From contig CM069876.1 in NCBI GenBank assembly GCA_036172665.1, positions 41,323,001 through 41,387,000 of the forward strand: DNA of 64,000 bases. The letters are read 5' to 3'. Below, one piece after another: positions 25,871-39,476 of this stretch; position 1 is the stretch's first letter; each line of letters begins with the position of its first letter. Under the pieces are notes generated by a model. That model was not told the origin of the DNA, searched no databases, and worked only from the letters and a program-made list of their open reading frames with translations. The stretch comes from Prosopocoilus inquinatus (taxonomy: Eukaryota; Arthropoda; Insecta; Coleoptera; Lucanidae). The translations under genes and the position numbers were made by a program.

Positions 25871-26713
25871 TAAAAATGTTATCTAACAGAAGGAGAAACT
25901 GCGTCTCCTAAAGGAGCAACGCTGTTTATGAGAAGAAAAATACTTTGAATAATTCTTTGGAATTACATTCCAAGAAAATAATTCATCTTATCTGTTATAA
26001 ATAGAAGTTTTATTACCGAATAATGTGACTTAAGTGAATCATGGAATGGTAGCCTTGTTTAGAACTGACTCATCCTATCTAATCGGCAAATTTAATCGAA
26101 TAAAATTAAACATAATACAATAAAAGGATTACATAACGATTTCAATTTTAGCAATATATCTTTGCTCGGATTTATACGTAACCTAATTCTGATACTTAAG
26201 ATGAAGTGAATTTTTCTCATTTAACTAACTCTTCCCAGTACTATTATCTTTGAGTGGTCAGCCTCTGCGATTTTACGCATCAGTTTGTCATTTCCTCGTC
26301 CATTCGTTTGCAAATTACCAGCGAAATGCTCTGGGGAATAATAACGCAGGAAATAAATATTTATACAGAAACGCTTTTCTAATCTTATCTCGATAGTTCT
26401 AAGATGCGCGATAATGAGCCAGACACCTTCGGGTAATTTTCATAAAGTGAAATAATTAGTTTCGCGCGCGGTCTGTGATGTTCGGTGGTGTGTTTGCCAA
26501 GTTTTCGAAACTCGTGGGGTAAATGGGAAAGGTCAGGAGGTTCTTCCGGAGGCATTTTTCTTGCTGCAGAAAAATAGATCGTGAAAGGTACAAAGCCTTA
26601 GGAGTATTAAAGTTTACCGGCCATCATGTTTAACATAAAATGAAACGTTTGCACAGTAATAAATATCGTCGTACACGTCACATTAAGTTATAATTGTTCC
26701 GAGTGTATTTCTT

Positions 26714-26731
26714 TGGCGCCCAACGTGGGGC
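26714..26731 (+). other. Sequence identical to a tRNA-Lys primer-binding site
   Basis: TGGCGCCCAACGTGGGGC is the exact complement of the 3' end of tRNA-Lys(CUU) including CCA, and an AATAAA lies about 55 bp upstream. This is the arrangement just inside the 5' LTR of a retroelement. No gag-like frame follows and no LTR boundary was found, so at best this is a remnant. Confidence 0.4.
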
Positions 26732-27314
26732 GAGCGCCAACATTTATTCTAAATGCAGCCTAACAACGATAAGCTTAGACTACATTCAAGAAATGTACGA
26801 TGTTGATGACGTTTTTTATACAATAACTACAACACGTCTAAAGTTGGGAAACATTGTATTTCTTTGTAGAAATTCTGATAGAAGTCTAATCTAATGTCTT
26901 AACCATGTGTGGTTTTGAACTATGCACGGAAAGTGAATGTAGGTTAAACATTGATAAATATGCAATGAAGGAAGTGTCAAAATTTGAAAGTCGATGAATT
27001 TAAGTTTTACGTCGCTTCTATATCTGCATAGTTCTCAGGATGTGTGTGTTTTTGCTTCAGAGCAAGAAGTTGCTGATGACCTCACAACCCCGTACATGAG
27101 CTGTGTTAATAAAAAAATATTATTATTACATTATTGATCTTAACGTCCATATCATGACTTGAAAAGCTAACAAATAGTGAAAGAGTCTATTAATGACTTT
27201 CTGTTCCTTCTCTTGTAAGTATTCGCATCTGATGTGAGTATTTCATTTTTGTTTTTAATTTTAATAATTTATCTTTCCCAATAGCTCATTATACATTACT
27301 TATTATAATAAGTA

Positions 27315-27972
27315 AAGAACGGAATCTAGTACATGAGACAGGTGGAAGAGAAACGTAGGACTTGGCGATCACGCGCTTTCGCGTTATGCCTTGATGTCAA
27401 TGTTCAATTTTAACGTCTTCGATTCATCATAGTTAGTGATGGGTGATATCGTGATATCAATAACACTGTGATATCGCGTGACGTGATTGCAAATTCACGG
27501 TATCAAAAAATAACAATTTGTCCGAAATCACAGTTTAACGCTATAAGAAATGTACGCGCTGCAAGCGACTTCCTGCCTTATTGGCATTTTCACTTCCACG
27601 TCAAGCGCCCCCGTGCAAAATATATTTCTGCGGCTTTTCGTTACACAATGTAACAATAATTTATTAAGTTTCGAGAAAATCTGTTCGTTTTCTGCATTTC
27701 GATGCAGTAATTTTACATTAATCACAATTATTGGCTGAATCAGACACGACGCGACGCGACGAACACCTAGACGTTATTTATAAATAACAATGAAATTCAT
27801 TTTAATTGTAAGAATTTTTGCTATTTAAGAAACTAGGGTTTCAGTGATATTGAAATCACGATCGACCATCACTAACTGCGATAAGTAGAAGACTGAAGTT
27901 AAACGTGAAAGCGCATGATAGCCAAGTTCTACGGCTCCCTTCCACCTGTCTCATGTACGAGATTCCGTTCTC
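27315..27972. mobile_element. 658-bp TA-flanked element with about 75-bp TIRs, itself invaded
   Basis: The terminal inverted repeats run through GAACGGAATCT.GTACATGAG, ACAGGTGGAAG and ACTTGGC.ATCA.GCGCTTTC. TA flanks the ends. There is no coding sequence. A second element sits at 27434-27874. Confidence 0.8.
27434..27874. mobile_element. Nested element with TAGTGATGG terminus
   Basis: Inverted ends TAGTGATGG.(C/T)GAT.(T/C)CGTGAT.TCAA lie inside the larger element. TAGTGATGG resembles hAT-type termini, but no eight-base target duplication was found. Confidence 0.55.
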
Positions 27973-28502
27973 TATTAATAAGATAATAACTAGTGTGGTT
28001 TTAAATAACTAAAACGACATATAGGTGAGCTAAAAACCATGTATATCAAAATCAAGGCTTGAACTAATCTCGCATCATCGATCAAATGAATTTTGCTAAT
28101 AAAAATGTTAAAACTGTCATTGGAAAAAGAGTTTTTAACGATATTTTGGAGGTGTCGGATGAAGTTGAAGTGGATGTGTAGCTACAAGCCACTTAAAAAA
28201 AATATACCTGTTTTTTTCATGACTTATATGCCTTATAGCATAACTTGCACCATAAATAACTAGTTTACACACATTTTATATCAAACGGTCAACTAAAAAT
28301 TGTAGAACAGTGATATTAAATTAAGAAGAAATAGAAAACATATTACGGTTTTGTAATTGCAAGATGGTTTTAAGGCACCAGCATCGTGAAATAATTTATT
28401 CACAGTTTAATATAATTCGTAATCAAATAAAAGAGATAAGATATGCGAGCACGTGCGTAGCTGTCAAAATTTTGATTTAAATTTAGAGTACTTGACGGGG
28501 TA

Positions 28503-28745
28503 CAGTCGCGAGCAATAAATTTTGGTCATCATTGATTGTCAAAGATTTGTACTTGATTTATGTTTTATTAAGAATAAGGTGATTCATGTATTATTTTGAG
28601 TCCTGAGAATAAACTCTTAAAAACCAAACTTATTTTCGACACTGTTAAGTAAAATACAGGATATTTAGATGAAAATTTTTAATTTCTAGAGGTGAAACTG
28701 ACGTTTTGATTGACAGTGACGACCAAAATTTATTGCTCGCGACTG
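28503..28745. mobile_element. 243-bp mariner-like MITE, CAGTCGCGAGCA terminus
   Basis: The near-perfect terminal inverted repeat CAGTCGCGAGCAATAAATTT continues through TGGTC. TA lies on both sides (28501-28502 and 28746-28747). A single end of the same family lies at 45930. Confidence 0.9.
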
Positions 28746-28749
28746 TACA

Positions 28750-30520
28750 TCAAGTACTTGTTAAGCAGCACACTCGTAATTGTTTTTTATTTATTTTATG
28801 TATTTAAGTGTTCATTAAAAAAATGAGGTACAAAAATTTGTGAAATCAATATCGTTCTAACACCGATTAGATTGTATTGTATCTTTTCTTAATACAAGTA
28901 TTGGGCAAGCTGTAGGTACCCAAATAATGAGCATTTTAAATATACAAGTCTGTCGTCATAATTTGTAAGTATAATTCAATTTCAACATTTTACTTTATTG
29001 TTGAAAAGTACATCCTGTAACCAGAATAGGTAGAAAGCTACTCAAATGACTTACGTAGAAATTGAGAGATTTCAGAAGTAGGATAAATTTTGGCACTCAA
29101 AGTCAAGAGCCAGTCGCTTGGTCTTGTTTTACTTCTACGTCAATTCCTGTTCTTTTGTGTTTTATTTTTTTATTCCCCAGGGAGTACAGCGTACTTTTTT
29201 TTATCTACTTCCACCCCTATCATTCTTCTTTAGGTCTTCTTTGGTTATCACATCTATTTAATGCCTTACAGATTATACTGAGACAACAAAAATTATTTTG
29301 CTCAAGGGCAGTCATGAAATGAAAAGCGACTGACTGTCTATTAACAGCAGCAAGTAAAACGCACAATTATTTTAAAATCAATTACTACCCTTGACCAAAA
29401 TAACTTTTGGCAATTTTTGATGTCAAAGTACTCACTCTAAGGCAGATGAACGTCATTCCTCTCGAGTTATTACATACTTCTTCTTCTTCTTCTTCTTCCG
29501 CAGAACCCCATTTACAAGTCTGTTAAGTTCTGCAATTCATCCAAAACTAGATCAACAAGGGATTAGCATATTTCAAGTTATTTTCTATTAGAAGTTACAA
29601 AAATAGGTTTAAATTTTTTTTTCTCTCTCTGTTTCTGATTGGCATAGATTTTGAATTCATAAGACGTTTTCCAATCTGTCGAACCTGTTTTGTTGCAATT
29701 AGCAAATATCTTTTCTTTTAATATTCTTATAAAAGTTTAAACTTTGGAAAATTTTGGGCAAATGTATTTTCTGCTAATTGGAAAGTTTCCTTTTCCATAT
29801 TACAAGAGAATTGCACTCCTGAGTAATAAGCAGGGTAAAGAAATCTATCCACTTGTTCTGCAAGCAGTGCGAAAATTTAATATTCGGACTGTATTAGTCC
29901 TGCCCACAATAATTTTCTGAGTGCAACCCCTTTCCTTCCCATTCAACAGCAATTTAGATGCTGAAAGGATACATTCGGCGGAAAAAGCATCCAACGTTAA
30001 GTGGACCGAATTCCTTTTCCTGGTAATATGCAACCGTTTCTAGAAAGAGAGAGAGAAATTTGCATGAATTATTTGAGTTAACGGCTTTACAAAACAATTT
30101 GCAACTACCCAAAATTTGTCATAATCCAAAAAGAAATGATCTTGCTTTTAAAGGATCCGCTTTTTCTTACAGTAAATGTCAATCATCAAATTTGTTGTTA
30201 AAGTTTTTTTTTTAATTTCGATATCATTGTTTTTAAACTGATTCTGATAATCACGAAACGTCGTTTTTTATCTAAATTCGTTTTTACTCCTTATCTTTCA
30301 TGTTATTATCTGCGCGATTTTTTCTATTGCATTTATCGTTGAAAAAATACAGCCATTTGTTGTTAGTTTTCGAATAATAGTGGAAGTGACACATTCGACC
30401 CCTTTTATCTTGCAAAATCCGATTGCATTGTTTCATAAAGTGGTTATTGAGGGCGCCGGATTGCCCTTTTGTTTTCCGATGCATCCACGTTAATAAAGCC
30501 GTTATCCTTTGTGTCTCCAG
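28750..30520. other. Intron before exon 3, no gene seen
   Basis: Only a (CTT)n microsatellite at 29477-29498 stands out. Open frames in this stretch lack splice context. Confidence 0.5.
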
Positions 30521-30635
30521 CCGGAAATGGTTGCCGCCGCCGCTCCGGAAGCTGTCCCAGGGCAAAGTAGAAAAAGCGCAGAGTCCCTCCGATCGGCCAC
30601 CTCTCAAGAAGACCGGCTCTGACAAGAGAATCAAG
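30521..30635 (+). CDS. trio: Trio exon 3, conserved RKWL basic linker before GEF2
   Basis: The exon runs from the acceptor CTCCAG at 30520 to AAG|GTGAGT at 30636 and leaves in phase 0. It reads RKWLPPPLRKLSQGKVEK and then a Lys/Ser-rich stretch ending DKRIK. The RKWL..P.RKLS.GK pattern is the hallmark of the linker just ahead of the second DH-PH in vertebrate TRIO and KALRN, recognised from family knowledge. It is basic and Ser-rich and has no catalytic role. The following intron to 47518 is 16.9 kb and holds the internal promoter. Confidence 0.92.
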
Positions 30636-31238
30636 GTGAGTCAGTTACTACTAAATTATTCATTATTGTTCTCCTTTTCTTTCTATTATATTTCAAAAAA
30701 AAAAAACACATCGGAAATTATTATGAAAGGACAAACTAGGAACCAGAAACCGTTTAAGTACTTTTCGATTCAAAATTCTCTTTTCATTCCATTTTTCTAA
30801 CTCTTGTGATTACGTAATTAATCATTTTTTTCATTGGCTGTTAAGTTAAAGTTGTTTGAATTTCTTACTGTTTTCCTTCCGCCTTTCATTTAAAAGAAAG
30901 ACAAATTTTCCGTCAACATTTTTTTACAACCGCGCTTTATTTGTGTTTAAAATTTAAAAATAGGTTTTCGTGTTATGCAACTTTGTTTAATAATAAATAT
31001 TTTAACTATTTCAATTATCTGTCAGCGAGGTTTGTTTAATTTAAATTTATCAACATAACAAATTCCAGTTCGTGTTATGATAACCTAGGATTGTATTCGC
31101 ATTTGAAGTATTTGTACAGTCATAATTAAAAATAATGTCTCTCCAAAAAAAAATTCTAAGTTGCCATTTGCAAAAGGCAAACAAACACGTAGTGAATTTT
31201 ATTTCATGCTTATATTTTGTTACTTTTGTTTACTTTGC

Positions 31239-31585
31239 AGTTCTGTCTATTACCTATTATAGTGATCAGAAGGTATTCGGGCGTGCATTTTAACATTTGT
31301 AGCGGAGACATTAATAAAAAACATGATTGTACATACAATGTGTTTCACAGCTCTGTCGATTACCTATTATAGTAATCAGAAGGTATTAGGGCGTGCATTT
31401 TAACATGAAAGGTAGCGGAGACATTAATAAAAAGCATGATTGTACATACAAGGTGTTTCACAGTTGTTTCGATTACCACCTATGACAGTAATCAGAAGGT
31501 ATTGGGGCGTGCAATTTAACATTTGTAAAGGAGACATTAATAAGAAACATGATTGTACATTGTACAATGTGTTTCGCAGAATCAT
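31239..31585. repeat. Three-copy tandem repeat, about 112-bp unit
   Basis: Each unit has GATTACC(A)(C)CTAT, AGTGATCAGAAGGTATT or close variants, GGGCGTGCA(A/T)TTTAACAT, GGAGACATTAATAA and CATGATTGTACAT. Confidence 0.9.
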
Positions 31586-32838
31586 ACTTATTTATTATTA
31601 GCTAATTATACAGAACAATTAACAGCCTCACGTCAGAATTATTTGCTTTTTGGTTTACACAATTAACGCCTGGCATTTTAGTGATTTGAAAACACTTAAA
31701 ACGGCTGACTGAATTTGCACTTTGAATTGAACCTTGCAGATATTTATATGACCTTCAAAATTTGGGCAAATTATTTATAGTCATACTAACCTGAGTAAAA
31801 AAAGACAAAAATTAATAGTCTGTATTGTTTAAATTCTTTAAAAATTTAGAATAGTGAGAAAGTCGAAATTTTCTAAGTGATTAATAAATCTGGAATGTAA
31901 TTAAATTTATGGAACAATTTTGCTTCGTGTTTCACGTTTTTGTTTTAATCCAAATTACACTTTCACTAATTCCTCATTAAACAGTTCTGCTTACTTTGCA
32001 TTTTTTTGTCAGCATTTTTCGCTTATTATAATTAACGTGGTTTTCCCAAAAGATTCATTATCAAGATTGCTAAAAGCTAACTAATTATTTTGTTTAACAA
32101 ATTTTTATTATCGTGTTTGCAGCAGTTAATTATTTAATGAAAAAAAAATCAAAATCAAATCATATTTTAAAGTTATTTTCGATCTCATCACGTTTTTTTC
32201 TTCTTGTTTTATCGTATTCCTTCTGCGTCACAATAATCGAATCGTAATGAAAAGCCCGCCAAAAGTGTTCGAAAAGTTTCCAGAAGCACACCATAATTAA
32301 AAGCAAACTAACAAGAAATTTAATTTTAAAAAAACTTGGAATTATGGAAATTTGAAACCTGTGCTATTAAACAGCTCTCTGAACTGGAGAATGAAAATTA
32401 TTTTTACAACTTTTCTATTAGACTTTCAAGACCTTTAGCAATCAGAAAACAAAAATAACTTAAATACAGAGCTGAAGAAAAAACTAAATCGAGAAAAGAT
32501 TAATATGCAATCTTCTTTCTCGTTTTTAATCATAATAAGACAGAATACTTTGGAAGTCACATTAAACTGGCCCATTCCGCCGTCTTCACTTAACCCGTGG
32601 TGGCAGCGGTGGGATCATCACTAATTGTAGCTTTGAGCTTCCTGTTTGGTCTATAAAGTTAAAGGGAGCTTATTAGACCGCTAAATTGTACAAGAACATG
32701 CGATCTTACCCCTCCTCGCTTAAATTCTTAAATTCCGGAAAAGCTGAAAATCAATGTTATCAAAAATCATAAAAATTTCAAGATTAAAAATACTTTTGAT
32801 TGTAACACTACTATTTTGATCCAGCAGCAACAGATTCT

Positions 32839-33105
32839 GACTAGTTCGGAACCACCAAAACAAGTTTCCCACAAAAATAATAACCAATTTTAACAGCCCT
32901 GTCAATTTTGATAACAAGTTCGATGAGTGCATGCTTTTGACAGTTTCAAATCCATCAGAACAGCTGATGGAACAGGGAAAGAAGTACTAGTTCGGAACCG
33001 TCAAAAACAGTTGCCCACCAAAGTAATGACCGGTTTTAACAGCACCATCAATTATACAACTTTGACGAGTGCATGCTTTTAACAGTTTCGAATTAGTCAG
33101 AAACT
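32839..33105. repeat. Direct duplication, about 147-bp spacing
   Basis: CTAGTTCGGAACC(A/G) to GAGTGCATGCTTTT.ACAGTTTC occurs twice with about 80 percent identity by eye. Confidence 0.8.
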
Positions 33106-34339
33106 GCCATCGTTGACACAACAAAAAACTATATAAAAAAAATAATAATAATAAAAACGTAGTAGTAACATGAAAATCAGCAATTACCAAAATAAAAGAA
33201 TTAAGAAAAATATGAATATTAACGAAAAAAAAATTATTTGTACTAAAACAGGATAAATTAAGACGATTCATTAAAAACAATTTGGAAAAAGCACATTAAC
33301 TAATTTATTAATGAGTTAAAAGTTATTTAATACAGGGACTTCAGCCTTTCAAAACTAAAAATTATATTGAAAGTGATGATTAAATAAAAGGAAAAAAATA
33401 AACGCATGGGAAGGCTAAAATATGGAACGAAAATGGAAATGGAAAGACTATCTAAAAATTCATTTTTTTTCCTTGAGCAAGTTGCAATTTAGAAATGGAA
33501 GCACAAATGTAGAAAGGTGAAAAAATGGAGAAACGCAATAAAGATCCCAAAAAGGCAAACCAATGTGAAAACTATGGAAGAATACCTCTTTTAAATTCAT
33601 ATAAAATCATCATTAATATTAAAGGGATCAAAAACGTACACGAAAAACGTAACAGCGAAGTATCAGCATTTATTTAGGATTCGAAAATCAAAAGTAGACA
33701 GAGGCTTACCGTGTAATAATTCAATTAATAAAAAAGTGCGTCGAGCGTAATAAGCAGAAAGTGAAAATAGATGCAAGAAAAATATAAATACCGATCTAAG
33801 AAAGTTAATTAAAACGAAATTAGATAAGTTGAAAGCTGCTGTACATACAAAAAGTAATAACGAACAGTATAGAAATATTAAAAGAAGATGGACTCCTAAA
33901 GAAAATAACAAAATGAAAGTGGGCCAAAAGGACGGCCAAAGATGAGAAATTGAAACAATGGGAAATTGTCGAATGGAGAAAAAGATAATAGAAAGAAAAG
34001 AAATGGAAGAAGATAACAGAGGAAGTAACAAACTGAGAAAGAGAGAGAGAGACAGAGAGAAAATGGAAGGATGGTGACCTATCAACACCTATCATCAGCC
34101 TACTTAGAAGAGCTCAACTTTGAGCCCATCGAGTTATACTCCTGGAGGACGCCATATCATATAACGTGGATTACCGAAAACCGGTGTGGCCGCGGGCCTT
34201 TTGTATGGCAAAACGAATGAAGTGTGAAATATCGCGCACTTTGTAGCACACGTGTTGTGTTGTCTGGTGTTTATTTTTGCCATACAAGAGAGAGGAGCGC
34301 TTCTGAAAATCGGCTCGTGTTTCGCTCGCTCCATGTTTG

Positions 34340-34610
34340 AGCGACTCCGATTACGCCAAGAATATACAGTATGTGTATACAGGCTGTTTTTAAAAGTACT
34401 TTATACACTTCGGTGAGTGACAGAATAGATCAAGCAATAGAAAGAAAAGGAATGGAAGAAGAGATTTAAGAGGAGACAACGAACTATCGGCAACCTACCT
34501 AAAAGAGCTCAACTTTGTGCGACTCCAATTATATCAAAAATATACAGTATGTGTATACAGGGTGTTAATAAAAATACTTTTCACACTTTGCTAGGTGACA
34601 GTATGGATCA
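34340..34610. repeat. Duplicated TE tails with CAGG(G/C)TGTT termini
   Basis: GCGACTCC(G/A)ATTA and AATATACAGTATGTGTATA, followed by CAGG(C/G)TGTT, occurs twice, about 190 bp apart. The second copy, CAGGGTGTTAATAAAAA at 34558, matches the terminus of the element at 11336. Confidence 0.65.
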
Positions 34611-35586
34611 AAATAAGAAACAAATTCTCATACACCCAGGTCAAATACTCAATGACAATCTTTATTTTATGATATTTTATTGTAATGGTTTCTTTTTCAG
34701 ATTCAAATGTGAATATATAAATCAAAATCTCTAAAACTATTGAATATTGAAGCTGGGTTTAATAGAACTTCTTTTTTTCGTTTTAATCTCCTAAATCACC
34801 TTCTAAAGTTAGTAAAGTTTTTTTTTTTTTTGTTAACACCCGTTCCATAACTTATTGTACAGCTTGTTTGGGAGAAATTTCACTAAAATTTTTATTAAAA
34901 AGGCACACATATCAAATGTTATAACCCATTTATGAAGTATTGAATTGCAGAAATAAATTTCACAGGGTTTCAGGAATGAAAACATTATGAATGTGTAACG
35001 TTGGGGGTTAAATCAAATTGATGCAATGTAAGACTAACGTTTTATCTTCTGTGGTATACCCATACCAAAAATTATTTGAACTATTTAGGTTTACTTCAAC
35101 CAATGTCAAAAATCCATTGTTTCAAAAGGAACAAGTTTTTTTCTAAATTACTTTTGCCTTCTTATTTTCATTTCGAGTTTAAGAATTTGCTATAGTCAAA
35201 TCTCTTGAAGTTGCCTTTGCTATTTGAAAGGTAAACAAAAACATGACATTGCGCTTTATTATTTCTTTCAACTTCTTGCATTATTCAAATTAGTTATTTT
35301 GTAACGAGTGAGATGGCGGAATCGGTTTTCCACAACGAACACGATTCCTCCAAGGTCGTGCTGATTATTCCCGACCCAAACTAAGCCAAACAAACAGTCG
35401 CGTTTTTTACATCACCGCAGAAAATTCATCCCATTCCCATCAACTTCCCGGGCCCAGATATTTTTGGGGAAGCCGCGCCATCGAACTTCCACACTTTCCA
35501 CCGTCTGTCCGTGAAAAAGGTGAACGATCGTGAGGTCCTTTTTTAATTGTGTTCGTGCACAGATTTCTCTGTACCAAGGTCAAGTA

Positions 35587-35589
<3 letters not shown>

Positions 35590-35633
<44 letters not shown>
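35590..35633. repeat. (GT)n microsatellite
   Basis: About 21 uninterrupted GT units, likely polymorphic and able to form Z-DNA. Confidence 0.98.
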
Positions 35634-35634
<1 letters not shown>

Positions 35635-36582
35635 TATTTTATGTAATAGAATGTGGATGTTAACTAAAACTAGTCGGAGTCGATGTGAGATGTGGAACAG
35701 GAAACAACACTGACTAATGCAACAGTTCAAAAAATCCCCTCGGTGAAATCCATCGGTGATGTGAGTGAGCGTTTTCTTTTATAATCGAGTAAGTAATTTT
35801 ATTAAATTTGAAGTATAAGTAGGCCATTTCCGGGGATTACTATCGAAAAAGTCATTCGTTTATCTATTTCCGATTGTATTTGTTTAATCTCGTCCCAGTT
35901 TTGCTTTTAGTAAGTTGAGTATACACTTAAGTGCATCATCCATTATGTTGACTTAACCCAATTGTCGTCGAACGCGTTCCAAATTCGAATAGGGTTAAAG
36001 CCCGATTATTATCATCAATAATTTCGCATCCGATTTTATAATCCGATCGGTTTCAAAGGCGAGGTGTTTTTAAATAAATGCCCAAGATAAATGTTAAGCA
36101 TAGTTTACATTGCACGTCTGTTTTTTGTAAAACAAAGGCCACACATGTTCCAGATTGTATGTGCGCTGGTTAGAAGTAAATAAACAAATAAATTCGAAGG
36201 TGTTACTTAAAATACGTTGAAAATTTAAGAATTACGTATAATTTTCACACAAACTGTCACAAAGCGAGCTTTGATTTACATTCGATGATTAAAAAAAAGC
36301 GAAATTGATTAGGTACATCTGGTGCCCCAAATCAAGATTGATGATTCAAAGAAATTAAAACGGTTAAAATGAAGAGACTGCTTTAAGTACTCCAAGAAAT
36401 TTGAAAATTAAATCGTTTTAAAAAAGAATTAACTGATGTATGATACTCTGTATGTAGTCTTTTACAGCATAAAAGAAGATGATTTACGATACACCGGGTA
36501 TCAGTTTTTTAGGTAATATTTATAATTCGCTTAAATATGCTATTACTGTTTACGTCAAAGGTGAACACCCTATTGATACATA

Positions 36583-36729
36583 CCGGGTGATCATTTTCAA
36601 TCCGGAATACAGGACATTAGCATCACCACCATCGATTTTAACATTTTTTTTTTTTATTAAAAACATTAATTCATTATCAAGGGTAGTCATACTAATTTCT
36701 TATGTTCCCAATTGAAAATGATCATCCAG
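36583..36729. mobile_element. 147-bp MITE, CC(G/A)G(G)TGATCATTTTCAAT terminus
   Basis: CCGGGTGATCATTTTCAAT on the left pairs with ATTGAAAATGATCATCCAG on the right, with TA on both sides. A single related end, CAGGATGATCATTTTCGA, is at 39910. Confidence 0.8.
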
Positions 36730-38967
36730 TATATTCAATAATTATTGCATTTGGTTGATTGTGTTTTGAAAACTGTAAGCACAATGTATCACTTTCGTAC
36801 AGTAACCTAAATTTTAACTCTTCAAATAAATACCAGAAATATTTCCGTTTATTCCTTCGCCCGTATCTGTTTAATGATTAACGTTTTTAGCTGCACTTGA
36901 ATGTTTTGGATCACTTCCAAGGAATACACAGAAACATTCTTTGGATTCGCTGGAAATACAACAGCCATCGGCGAAGGTCCACAATGCGCAATGCGCTCAT
37001 TGTATTTATTAAAACTCCGGATGTTTTTTATAAATTAGATTTTTTTGAGAAACTATTTTTTCATCGCCTATTGTTTCCCTTTGTTGATCACGTGCGTACT
37101 ACTCGGTTTGGTGAAATTCGTCTGCTCGGTTTGTGTCGAATAAACAAATTATTTTTTCGCGTAATATCATTTCGAAGAAAATTGAGGAAATCGACAAGGA
37201 CGTGGTTTTCGGGAGTTTTTTCGCACGTCCGTGCGTCATTTTGCATTGATTTGCATCAGCCACTTTTCAATTTTTTTTTTTTGTTCATGATAAGCAATAT
37301 TTGATTAGTTATTTGTTTTCATATTAAATTTAAGGCAAATTACGAAAGACCGTGAAATAATGTGAAAATTAAACGGAGAGAGTGCCATAATTTTGAAATA
37401 AAACAGAACTAAAGCAATTTAGTACTGAAAAAAAGATTGAGGAATAGTGCAGCAAATAGGGAAGAATTAATGACCTAATAAATAGGAGTCTAATGAAAAG
37501 GAAGTGGCAGTAATTACAAGAGCAGCAAATTGGATCAGTAAAAACTCTGGTCAATAGCAATTTTGGCAAGCAAAAGAAACTGATTGGGGGCAGCCATACT
37601 TGGTAAACAAAGAATTTTGAGGAGGAAAAGGAGTTCGTGTACTTATTCTTGAATAAAAGAAATACGTAAACTTGTGGGGGCTTTAAACAAAATACTCAAA
37701 CGAAAGATTACTTTTTGGACAAGGATTTTGAAAATAATTTTTAAGAAGAAATGAAGAAATTGGTAGAACTTGGGAAGATGTGAGATGTACGGAAATGGAA
37801 AAAATGTGGCTGGCACATATACAAAGAACGGCGAGGGATAGAATTGTGGATGGTGAGAAAAACGTAGATGAAGGAAAGCATGGAAGGAACAGGTAACGAA
37901 AGATTTAGGAAAGAAGACTGGAAGAAGAAAACTAAGAGAAAAAGGAAATAGAAGGAAGTAATAACAATAATAGTCTTTATTGTCCAATAGGAAGAAACCC
38001 AGAAGGACACAATAGGAAAAATTACTAAAGTGACTAAATATGACGAGAAAAAGCAGTACTAGGAAAAGATGGAAAGAAGTAGTGGTGAAAGATTTACGAA
38101 AGGAGACGAATGTGTAGTATAGACTAAGGACCAGAAGCTATTGACGGAAAGAACCAAGTTGTGGTCTGCCTGAATGGCCTCTTAACATTAAACAGACGTA
38201 CACATTTCTTTCTAATGCGATTTGTTTGGCATGTCATCGTAATCCACAAGTTGAGACACGCTGCGTCTATAAGTCTCTAATATATGTAGAGATTTTTATA
38301 GTATTTATTCTTCTTTTTCAAGTAAATTGCTTTAGTCAAGCTCCACTGGATATAAAAGTGACAAGCAACAATTTAAAAAATTATTACTCAATTTTTCAAA
38401 TCGAGAAAACAGTCCGCTCATACCATAACCATAATTACAATCACAGCTGACTGAAAATTTGCTTCTACAAAACTATAATAAACAGTCAAAAAGAATAACG
38501 TCGTTATAATTTTATGTCTGATAAATTACGTCACAATGCTTTCGATCTGGAATTCAAGGAAAGCTTACGCAAGTTTATAATTCACGAAACCAAGGACCTG
38601 GACTTTGACTCTTTCTTTTTTTTTTCTGCTCAATTTTATTCTTAGTTTGTTATTCAATTTTTTTACTATTACGTGTTCCTTTACTGTTCTGCTCCGATTC
38701 AATTTGGTTTTGGTTCAAAATTAAAGCAAGTTTAGAAAACTCCATTCAAACTATCAGTACGTTTAGTTTAAACTAAATTCAAAATAAGAAAAAGTGTGTG
38801 TTTCAATCAAACTTCAAGGGAGTTTAACAAGAACTGAGGCGAAAAGTTGGACTAAGCTCATCTCGCATGAGCGCGAGTTAATTTTAATTCTGAATTTATC
38901 CCCATAGTAGCAACTGAGAAAACAATAACATGCCATAAACCCTAAATTGAAGTTAACTGGTGATGTT

Positions 38968-39090
38968 ATGCCCCGTTTTTCAGTTGCAAGTTAACTTCAA
39001 CCTCCACTTCAGAACAATTGTTTTTATAATTGTTACGATGAAGATAAACCAAGACTAGTTATAGTTAATTGCAAACCAGGCTTTAAGATT
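38968..39090. mobile_element. Degenerate foldback MITE of the GTTAACTT family
   Basis: GCCCCGTTTTTCAGTTGCAA and AGTTAACTTCAACCT pair loosely with AGTTATAGTTAATTGCAAACC.AGGC. It resembles the elements at 10351, 44076 and 59404. Confidence 0.5.
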
Positions 39091-39476
39091 TAAATCAACA
39101 TTGAAAACCAGCCTTAAAAGTACACCCCTACGTCCGTACAGGTTAATGAACACGTGCGCGAAACCATAAAATCCATCAAACTCGGCTAGATCTTATTTAT
39201 AAAAATATTTTGTTGTTTCTGTGTACTTTGATTTTACTTCTTCACTTAAAAAAAAGAACAGGAAAGAGAGACGTTTATAACATGCTTGTGGTTAAATGAT
39301 ACCACACCAGCATGTATGTATACGTGTACGTCGACATGTATCTGGATGTGAAGTCGAAATGAATTTACCAAAATAAACGGGTAACGAGATTTTATGAGGT
39401 ACACTTGGCAGCAATGATGATAATAATTTTCGAATGAATTCGATTACTCATTCTGGACTTTCGTTTATTACCACCA

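Noticed and set aside
31239..31585. CRISPR-like regular repeats
   Set aside because: The units are 112-bp contiguous tandem copies without unique spacers, in an animal genome.
33663..34095. Minus-strand open frames of 141 and 91 codons
   Set aside because: They arise from a purine-rich, stop-poor + strand (GAAAGA tracts); the product is low-complexity Ser/Leu/Phe with no motif and no splice context.
36897..37304. 135-codon + strand frame
   Set aside because: No recognisable domain, ends in a poly-T-encoded Phe run, and no splice or promoter signal supports it.
37643..38010. Minus-strand open frames of 114 and 89 codons
   Set aside because: Again low-complexity Phe/Ser/Pro from an A/G-rich tract; the two overlap in different frames and neither has coding character.
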